DNA from: Acanthaster planci
Taxonomy: Eukaryota; Echinodermata; Asteroidea; Valvatida; Acanthasteridae
DNA: 53,353 nt
Direction of reading: 5' to 3'
Assembly: GCF_001949145.1 (NCBI RefSeq)
Contig: NW_019091579.1
Location: 296,091 to 349,443 of the forward strand
The notes beneath the pieces were generated by a model. The model saw only the letters and a list, made by a program, of their open reading frames with translations. It made no database searches and was not told the DNA's origin. Shown here piece after piece: positions 44,543-53,353 of the stretch. The translations under genes and the position numbers were made by a program. Position 1 is the first letter of the stretch. Each line of letters begins with the position of its first letter.

Positions 44543-44763
44543 CAGGGACATATCCAGGAAATTTTTCAGTGGGTGTTTTTTTTTTTTTGATGCCTGATTG
44601 TTATGGACATTCAGACACATTAAGGTCATGCATTACATAGTTACTAATGTACAAATAATAACCCTTATAGAATGTCATCTTTTTCATTTTACGTAAATCG
44701 TTATTTCATTGATTTGTCCGGAATATGGAGGGTTTCCACTCCCCCTCCGCAGATCTGCACCAG
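44543..44763. mobile_element. MITE-like element, same type as 16210-16496
   Basis: The left end cagggacatatccaggaaat and the right end ccctccgcagatctgcacca carry the same terminal pattern (CAGGG-..-ATCCAGG against a GCAGATCTG-type inverted end) and the G-rich/C-rich inner flanks. It is diverged and the boundaries are approximate. Confidence 0.4.
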
Positions 44764-44839
44764 AGCAGCGCCACAAAAACAATATGCACAAGTCACAAAC
44801 ATTTATAAATCCATCTACAAAAATAACCAGGAGACTGTT

Positions 44840-45360
44840 AAGCCTGGTTTTCATATGGTCGTTTGTAACGCAAGACATCAAGACACAGACAGTCGCAGAA
44901 GAGATGCGGCGCAACATCATTCCACCCAAAAATTAAACAAAATGGCTTCTAAAACTTGGAAAATCTTTGCCAAGAATGCCATTTTTAGGTGGCAGTGTTT
45001 CCTCTTGAAGCTAAACTGATACTCCAGTTTAATTGAATTTGTTAAAGGTCAGGTACTGTGTTGACGATGGGGGCTACAGATGTAGTAATAAGGAGAAAAT
45101 GGACAGAATGAGTGGTACCAAGCGAGAGAAACATCGTTGTATGCCCTCATGCCAGCGTGCGTGTTTGTATAGGCCTACTCAGTGACTTGACGCAGACAGT
45201 CTGCAAAGTTGAACCGGTATCAACTTTACCAATCTCTCTGGGGCTGGTTTGCGTTATCGGCAATACTTCTGTTTGATATGTTTCCATTTGTCTGCTTGGC
45301 AGTTTGCGTCTTGATTGCATTGCTCTCTGCGTTTCTTACGTTGATATGGAACCCAGGCTT
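44840..45360. mobile_element. MITE-like element with AAGCCTGG imperfect terminal inverted repeats
   Basis: The left end aagcctggttttcatatggt and the reverse complement of the right end, aagcctgggttccatatcaa, agree at most positions. Weaker similarity continues inward (gtaacgcaag against gaaacgcaga). There is no coding capacity and the target duplication is unclear. It lies 77 bases right of another MITE-like element. Confidence 0.55.
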
Positions 45361-48300
45361 CACTGGAAGCAGATTGCTTATGGAATGGAAGCAAATGTCA
45401 TGGGAAAATCAGCCAGTCTAAAGTGCCTAGAAGAAATACAAAGAAGTTGTGTCGGTTGTAAAAGTTGTCATTAGCGTTTGAAATACTTGAGGAAACAAAG
45501 AACTCATTTAGCTCTGAATCTTAGAAGTTAGGGTTTGTCCAAAACCCATAAATGGCCACCCTCAGCTTGCCTTCTCTGTCACAGTTTGCTGTGAGGGTCA
45601 CTTTAAACCACTTTTCGCCCCCTCATACTTCGCTGAATATTACCGCAAAACGCTTGGACTGATTACAATTAATTTGATAACCTTTGGTTGACTCGGGCAT
45701 CGGAACCCACCCCTGGTACTCTTGCAACTTGCTCACACGTTTCCAATTGAGGGGATGCTGAGATGGTTTATAATGAGTTCCGGACAGCACGTGCCCAAGG
45801 CCCTAATATGTCTCAACAGAGAGATTGGCAAATCATGTGCCGGAGCAGGAGATCGGCGAAATTGCTGTTGAGATGCTAATCTACTGAGAAGAGCTACATG
45901 TACAACCCCCCCCCTCCTTTGGGCCACTAATGGTCCCAGAAGATTCCTCTTTGATTCCTCGGTTCTTTAATGAAGAGGTAGGTCCCCCCCGGGGAATTCA
46001 ACTGGACGTGAAGTATCATCTATCGCAGTCATTGGATGTATGAGATGTGGAAGAGAATTACATTAAGTGCTTTCAGATCAGCATGATTCCGATATGAAAT
46101 TCATGAATCATGTAAGGCTCCTTAAATGATAACCGCTTGTTGTAGATTTATTGAACAGGCTTCCTTAACTTGATACTTATCCAACCCCCAACCCCCGAAA
46201 AAAAACCCCAAATCACTCAATGCTTGCTGAATTAATCGATTGACAGTTAGGGCTGTGTTGAATATTCAAATACATGTGTTTGATCAATTATCACATGCTC
46301 AAATTTTTATTTTAAAAATTGAATATATTGAGCTGAAAATCAGTGAACTAAAAAGGGAAAAAGTTCATAATTTTGTCACGAAAAGGCACTCTTAACAGCC
46401 TCTTACAAGCAAACTTAAGGCAGCTGACTCACATGCTCAGCAATGCCAGAGAAGTACCGGTAGCCGTACCGTTCCTTCCAGGTTGTTCTGTTTTACTCTG
46501 TTGCATGTGCGATCTCGCTGGGGCTGAGGGAAGACATCACCAAGTAGGGCCAAACATGAGCTGGACTCCACGCCTCCTGCAAGGGGGCGGACCCCTCTCC
46601 TGAAGCAGAACAAGAGAGTCCACCATACTAACATGCATAGGTTGTGTGTCCACTGGCTGGAATTTGATTCCACTGAATATTTGAATATTGGACTGAAAGG
46701 AAGGAATGAACGTTCCAGTATCACTGACGATGAAATTGTGCTTCAGCAAGTCGAGGGTAACGTTATTTGGAAACTGATATGCATCTTGTAAAGTGCATCC
46801 TCCATTAAGGAGTCAATAAGCTTGCTGCTGCAGCACCGCAGTGCATGTACATGTATGCATTTTAATCTTTGTGGTAATACCTGCGGTTGACAGGGCCAAC
46901 CGTCTGCGTGAATGGAGATATCTTCACCTGACAGACACAAAATCACCCCACGCCACCATGTACGGAATACAAGAATCCATTTCTTCCATTTTATATTATC
47001 TGCTGACTGCATCATTTTGGTGAGCATTAGACAGCGTCATTTGGTGACGCATCAGGCAGCATCATTTGCCAGATGGCGATTCCGCAAAAGTGGAACTTCT
47101 GTGAAAATGCACTTGGTGTGGTTCAGTGGAAAAAGTTTGATGGCCGATGGGGTTCCATAGGTTAAAAGATTCAAAATGCATACAAAGGGCTGTAAAAACT
47201 CATGTCTGTGCACAGGAGTATGCGTACATGTACATTACACATGTACGTTACAGTTAACCAGTTGTGGACACTGTTACTCCCCAACGGATTATTGTGCCAA
47301 TCCTGAGCATGGCACCATTCTTTTGGCAAAACTACTGGCTTATCAAAAAGACAAGGTGCCACAACAATATCGGCAACAATATCAAGGAGCGGTATTTGCT
47401 ACAACACTCAGCCTTGGCACACGGACACCTAAGGTTCCACACATGGTCAACCTCCATGGACTAGTCAGAGTCAGTGTCAGAGTCAGTGTACAGTATGTGC
47501 ACATGTGTACGAGCTCAACGGGGATCACTTTAGCATGGACGGGTGCAGACATCACCTACACACACAATTGGCCACATCTTCAAACATCCTCTGTGTAACA
47601 TGCTCAGGAAATCACTGTTTGTCCACAGCCCGGGAATAGATGAAGCAATAGATGAAGGGAGGGGGGATGCTTTAGCGTTTGTGTCTGGCCATTCCCCAAT
47701 CTCATCCCTGTGGGGTGTCAAGTAATGCAACCCCCACGACTGCCTTCTCTCCCACTCAGATAGTTTTGCACATGCATGTATACTTGTATGTCAACTACAT
47801 ATGCGGTAAGAATGGTCTAGTGCCCTGATGTGCATTAAAATGAATGTTCAGGTTTGTATGCAGTGTCTGGTATATACACAGGGTCAATTCCGATTAATGT
47901 CACAGATTAAAACACAGGACTTTTAAAAACTTTCCAAATCTTTTTACTGTCACAAGGTTTAGTTAATTATTGAAAATTTTAGATGCAATAAAGGAATGCA
48001 CGCTTCAATGAGAGTAACCCAAAAGAAATGTCAAATAGCTTGTTTTCATGTACAAGGGATGGAAATTTGCTGAGAATGTGCTCCCAAGTAGAACTCGGGC
48101 AGTGTTCCCTTTAGTAACAATTCCGTGGCCTGTTTTCTGACAGCTGCTCGGTTTAATCGTGAGTCCAAGCCCACACTGACAACTTGATCTGTGACGCGGC
48201 GTATCTTGTTGACCCACAAAGCAACCCGCCAACCATATGTACATGTAGATGACATGTTGCCAAATGCACGTGTCTGCTGACACCAGAGATGGGTTAGCGA

Positions 48301-50145
48301 ATTGGGGCCCCTGAGGCAGTAAGATGTGGAGTGTCAGTTTGTAAGATCCCGTTTGCAGTTTTGCCCACAGGTTGCCAATTCCAGTCTGTCAATTTTGTCA
48401 ACTTTTAACATTCATCATGTGAGTACATGTATCACATTCCTTATAGGCCATGCATTACATGTGGCAAAAAGTTCCCTGAGGATTTGCTGTATATGGGCCT
48501 TTCATTTTTAGGAGTCCAAAGTGGAATGTGACAGGCCAGCATTTGAAAACTGTTTTCCTGCCCTGTAGGAAGCTTATTTGCATTCCATAATACACGTTGC
48601 TTTGCCAGCAGCAAAGGTGAAACACTTAGGCACAAAGTTTGGCCAGGACTTCTGTGCTGACACCGCAACATGGGACATTGCTTCATGTAACAGTGTACAC
48701 CTACATGTTCTGTACATATACAAGGTATATGTATGTATGAGAATGAAGTATTCAAACTGGCCTAATATCTAATGAATTCTATCCCTTCGGCTGACTTTGC
48801 CTGACTTTAATGTTGTCTTGGAGTAATTTGGCATGTGGGTAAACTAGGAGATATTTTATGGGTTACTGCAAATGACAGAATTTCTGGTTTCACATGTTCC
48901 GTATCAAATTCAGACCTGACCATTTAGTGTGTGACACTTGATATTACTGGTGGTTTGACAGGAAAATGTTAACAGAACTTGATACAGTTGTAAATTGAGA
49001 ACAGTCCAGACTTAGTCAGGTTAGCTTGAAGAATTGTTTTAAATACTGCACATTTCAGAACCCTGCCATATTGAAATTTAGGTATTTTTGTCCCCCTTGT
49101 TGTGTGATCACAAACGTTTTGTCTTCAGAAAGAAACTGTTATGAAGACAAAAATGTATAGCCTCTTTAAGAAGCTACGTGGATAACCATATGCTTTATAA
49201 ACTCACAATGAAAAACTGAACTCTGCTGCCGTGCATTTCCCCTTATAAGTGAACCATTGTACAGTGTTTTCGTTTCCCGTTGAACACCATAAAAAGTTAA
49301 AGGTCCACGTACAAGTGGGCATTACTACATGTAGGTATAGGTATACATGTACATACACATGTCACGTATGTTCACCCAGTACTGCCGGTGTGTCAATTTA
49401 GTTAACACATGCCTGGGATTGCATGCTGTGGTACATGACATTGGCCGCCATATTTTCATTCCGTCTCTTGTGACCATGGCCTCGAAGTTTGATCGAAAGA
49501 GGCAGCGGGGAAGAGCCGTAGCCAGTGTTCATTACCTGTGAATGCCTTAGTCTTACATGGAGACACCGCAAGGTGTATTGACAACACAGAGTGCAACATA
49601 AACTGTTGAAAATATTTCTTATAGGGGTTTTCCTGGAGATATACCCCACACATATATTTGCAAAGGACGTTTGTAATGGCACACATGATAAAGCCAAAAG
49701 TGCACACATTGTTTTTAAGTGATATTAAGTTATTTCTATGCAACATCGTCATTTAATGTCCTTATAAGCCAGTACCAGTCCTTACCGGTATTTCATCATA
49801 AACTGATTTTTATCGACACCATTAAACCCTACTGAATTTTACACTATTAGGATATCAACTTGACTTTCAGTTTGGTAATGAATTGCTGTGACAGAATAAA
49901 ATCACAGCATGAACCAGATGTTTAAGTTTCTGGATCTGGCTTTAAAGAATTTACAAGCTAATGACTATACACTTTGGGTATGGCCAAAACCCGGTAATTA
50001 AATTAACATCTCCCCACCGCAAAGTACATCTTGAAAAAGCTAATGACCATCAGGATGGCCTTTACATGTAGTTCCGTGCCGGCTTCACCTTTATGGGTTC
50101 CACATTCTTGTAAAAACTGGTAAAAATATAATGATTTTTTTACAG
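45361..50145. other. Long non-coding stretch after ANKRD27 exon 21
   Basis: No exon with splice sites and family similarity was found. Some ACATGTAC words occur at 46846-46857, 47223-47243 and 49342-49362. It is either the last intron of ANKRD27 or intergenic DNA. Confidence 0.5.
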
Positions 50146-50312
50146 GAAGAGAGGAAATAAAAGAATTGTCACTGCTTGAAGGAGGCTACTGCTTTGTTGA
50201 TGACATAAGATCAATGAATAATAAAGCACTTCCATCATACGTCTCGTTTACATGTACATCACTCAAGTTTGCTGGCATTGAGTGTATGACCCTGAACAGT
50301 AAGCAAAACTAA
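50146..50312 (+). CDS. Candidate terminal exon of ANKRD27
   Basis: A strong acceptor (atgatttttttacag) is followed, in the phase 1 frame required by exon 21, by 54 open codons and TAA. The start reads REEIKELSLLEGGYCFVDDI. With it the protein would be 1028 residues, close to the human length. No similarity to the human C-terminus is visible, the composition is AT-rich, and the intron would be 5.8 kb. The true last exon may instead lie beyond the window. Confidence 0.35.
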
Positions 50313-50859
50313 GTTGAGGAAGGAAACATACGTGGTGTACTTTAGGAACCTGGACAGACAAGTGAAGTACTGGCAGTCCACTGTACATCATTACATGGGC
50401 AGGTACGCTGTGCATTAATGTTACTAACAAGCTACCGTACAGGCTAACTGAATGTTAGCCTGGTGCTTGGTTAACATAGCTTAGTATGATTGGTGGACAC
50501 CATGTACATGTAGATCCTCTTGAGTACATGTAAGTTAACTTTTACCAGCAGAGTTTACTAGTTTTACATGTACATATTTGTTGGGCTTCAAAACATGCAC
50601 CGTGGTTAAAGAGGGATTACCAAATAGTAGTAGCTAAAAATCACAAGCAAATTGGAAAAATGAGAAAGAAAACAATTCAGAAAAGAGAAAAGTCAAAAGC
50701 GGAAAACAGGAAAGGAAGTAAAAGCCATTCCATTACATGTACATGTACCCAGTATAATGCCTCTGTTGATGATATGCTTCTGCTTCTGTTGAGTGCACCC
50801 CCCCCACCCCTCCAAAAAAAGAGGTGTCAGATTCATTAGTCAGTGTTAGTCAGGGCTAA

Positions 50860-52030
50860 ATTTTCACTTCAATGTTGTCAAGAAAGTCCTATATGAGGTA
50901 TGAAAAGTGCCACAGCTGGAATTGGTCCCAATTTGTTAGCACTCGAGGTCTGACCACTCAAACATATCAGCGAGAGTTGTTGAAAGACAAGAGCACATTG
51001 TGGACGTACGAGTGCAAATTAAGTCGCCCGGAGAGCTCGGCGGGCATATCATCCAGTCAGGCGTGTTTGGGGAAGGGAAAGGCCTTGTTTAGGCTGCACT
51101 TGGCTGGCAAAGAGGCCGGTAAATTGCACCCGTCGTCATGCCAGCCGGGCACACCAGGTGCCCCCCCCCGCGCCTTTTACCCTCACTGGATTTATCTGGA
51201 GTAAAAAAAGGCTCTTCTCCTGGTAAATGGCGAGTTTGGAGGATCCAGCACGGCTGTTATCTCATTGATCTACCTGCTCTTTGTCATGCTGTCAGGGTGA
51301 GGTGAGCTACCTCTCCTCACTAAATGGCCTCTGATCTCCTGACAGCAGCTTTCCCGAAAAAAAAGAGGGGATGAGGGATTCAGTCAGTCATGAGTAATTG
51401 AAATGGCTGATGGGCTCCTGTGACTAAAGAAAATAAAAACCCCTCTTCCTGACGGATCGCTCGGTTCTCACACATTTATCTCTTTTTGTTTTTTTTTTCA
51501 TTTTAAGTAGAAGCGACTTGAATTGTTGGAGGGTAAGGAAGTTGGCAATATCTTGGATTCAAACAGCTCGCTCAGTACTTTAATGGGGAATGCATGCAGC
51601 CAATCGCTTTGATGCTGGATGTTGGAGACATTCAAGGGCGGCATTTGCTCCGCAACTTTAATTGCCACGTTTTCTGCACTCCGCTTTTTCATGTTCACAT
51701 TTGTTTGACTTCATAGTGTGCCGAATATGTTTAGAGGATCATTAAACTGTGTCGTTTGAAAGCAGATACCTCAGAATCTGCTGAGGATCTGTCTGGGACA
51801 ATCCCCTCCAAGCCGAACAAAAGAGGGCATTTTTTTTGGTACTCACCACATGTGGCGCGTGCAAGTATATGCCCATTTGACGTGGAGCACACTGAGTATG
51901 CGTAACTATCGGTAATTTACTCAGGCATGTATGGTCTTTGCATATGCGCGGAACGCGTGCAAGACCTCGTTTGGATAACCACTTGTCTTTCTTTTCGCTG
52001 ATTGGGGGCGCCCTTCAGAGGTGTCATTAA
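50860..52030. promoter_or_regulatory. Candidate conserved regulatory region
   Basis: This stretch differs in texture from its surroundings: no ACATGT tracts, higher G+C in the first half, and many TAAT/ATTA, TTGCAT and TGTCA words (for example gtcattaattgtgtag and ctttgcatatgcgc). It contains a nested inverted repeat at 51288-51346. No coding frame resembles a known protein. This is an impression, not a test of conservation. Confidence 0.3.
51288..51346. repeat. Nested inverted repeat (hairpin potential)
   Basis: gctgtcagg (51288-51296) pairs with cctgacagc (51338-51346). Directly inside, gtgagg (51297-51302) pairs with cctcac (51315-51320). Confidence 0.7.
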
Positions 52031-53353
52031 TTGTGTAGCTGAACATTGTCAACAAACCTCGGTCTCATTTTCTTTTTACTCTCCCCCGATTTGAACACAT
52101 TATCACGTGTTCTCTATCTGCCAGAAACTTCTGCATGTGCACTGCTGGAGGCTAGAGTTTTGAAAAGGCACACTGAGAAATTCAAAATGGGTGACAGTGA
52201 AATTTGTCAGATTTGGTTTTGAAGAATTTTGTGTGTACATGTTAATGGGTGTCAGAGGCTCCCAACTGAAATTCTGCCTTTTGATACTATACGGTAGTTG
52301 AATAAGAAAAGAAATCTTGGATTGAAAATCAGCAGTGAGTTTGTACATGTAAAGGCTTATTTGCAAATTGTCATGATGCAGTTGACCTTGTCTAAGTCCA
52401 AAATTCATTGAACTGAAAATGGATCCCTATATTGTATGAACAAGTATATGCATCTAAGTGCGTACTTTCAGAGTGCATCAAACTTTTCTGGCTTTATTGA
52501 CCTGTCTCCAAGCTTGTAGCCCCCCAAGGCAGTGGTTTTTCAGGACCTGGTTTTTTCCCCTGTCTCTGCTTGTCACTGTGAAGAATTCTGTTTGTCTATC
52601 TGTCACCCTGTCATTAAAATACAAGTACATGCCACCTTTCTGTTAACCGGTCTTTTCCCCCTCCATCCTGAGTAAAAGCTTTCCAGGAAGTCTTGTGCAA
52701 ATAGCTTGGTTAGCACTTGTCATGTCGCACCTGGCAAGGCAAATGTTGCTGGGGGCGGAATCAGGTCTCCCCCCCCCATCTTCGCTTCTGCCCCAGGGTC
52801 CCTGAACTTCTCATTCAGGTTGAATTGTACGAGCACATCAATGTCATTATGGCATTACATGACCATGGTGGACCCATCGATTTGCCTGCCCTGTTGTTTT
52901 TGCTTTTTGGTTTTTGAGCCCTGTCAGAATTGTCTGAGTGGGCGTTGATGCCTCAGGATGAATTTCCAATAGAAAAAGCCAAAACAATGATAACAAATGA
53001 CAAAAACCTAAGATTCCCTTCCCCTGCCCCCCCCGCCTTCCACTTTGTGGCCGTCCGTGGTCCTTGAGAGGCTTTTATTGATCTGAGATGATGGGGGTTT
53101 GGGCAGGGAGATGAGTGCAGGTGTGAAGGTTTTCCTAGTTTTGTAAGATCATGCTTGCTGTTTATCGGATTATTAGCCGCTCCAGCACCTCTTCTCATTA
53201 ACCCTTTTTTGGAATGCAGACTCATGAATTTTTCTTTTTTAAATCTTTACTTTTGATTTGATTGTTTGGCCTGTGTCGGGGCAAGTGGCTGGAGTCAGTA
53301 GGGCATGTTTTTTTCTGTGGGAAATGATCAAATGGGTGAAAAGAAAACAAAGG
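52031..53353. other. Right-end non-coding region
   Basis: No gene recognised. Two C runs (about 52770 and 53027) and low-complexity T runs are present. Confidence 0.5.

Noticed and set aside
44838-45020. Protein-coding exon (open frame containing QDTDSRRRDAAQHH)
   Set aside because: Falls inside the AAGCCTGG-type MITE and has no matching splice phase.
47176-47598. 140-codon plus-strand open frame
   Set aside because: Composition is like surrounding non-coding DNA (Thr/His from ACATGT-type words); no domain recognised and no exon-type borders.
1-53353. Prokaryotic features, operons or CRISPR arrays
   Set aside because: All coding sequence is split by GT-AG introns and no spaced direct-repeat array is present.

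Overview
Eukaryotic nuclear DNA, most likely from a marine invertebrate, possibly a deuterostome such as an echinoderm or lancelet. The support is animal-type spliced genes with introns of about 0.2 to 6 kb, protein similarity to vertebrate ABCA3 and ANKRD27, a Penelope-like retroelement, SINE- and MITE-like repeats, and pervasive short (ACATGT)n palindromic repeats. The exact species cannot be read from the sequence.

Layout. (1) About 0.9-20.6 kb, minus strand: the 5' part of an ABCA-family lipid transporter gene. Fourteen coding exons join in phase to give 617 residues, from the start methionine through the first transmembrane domain to the Walker A and Q-loop of the first nucleotide-binding domain. 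The rest lies left of base 1. (2) About 20.6-24.2 kb: the head-to-head intergenic region. It holds a 274-base assembly gap and a 5'-truncated, frameshifted Penelope-like element on the minus strand with reverse transcriptase (YVDD) and GIY-YIG endonuclease remnants. (3) About 24.1-44.3 kb, plus strand: ANKRD27 (VARP), a VPS9-domain, ankyrin-repeat endosomal trafficking protein. Twenty-one coding exons join in phase to give 973 residues. A plausible but unproven terminal exon lies at 50146-50312. (4) About 44.3-53.35 kb: no convincing gene. It holds two adjacent MITE-like elements and, after 50.8 kb, a stretch whose texture resembles conserved regulatory DNA.

How the genes relate. ABCA3-type transporters load lipid into lysosome-related organelles. 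VARP acts in Rab32/38-, VAMP7- and retromer-dependent traffic to and from the same organelles. The two start divergently about 3.5 kb apart, and roughly half of that spacing is the retroelement plus gap. Shared regulation is an inference only.

All exon boundaries were set by eye from GT/AG sites, reading phase and remembered similarity to the human proteins. No alignment program or transcript data was used.
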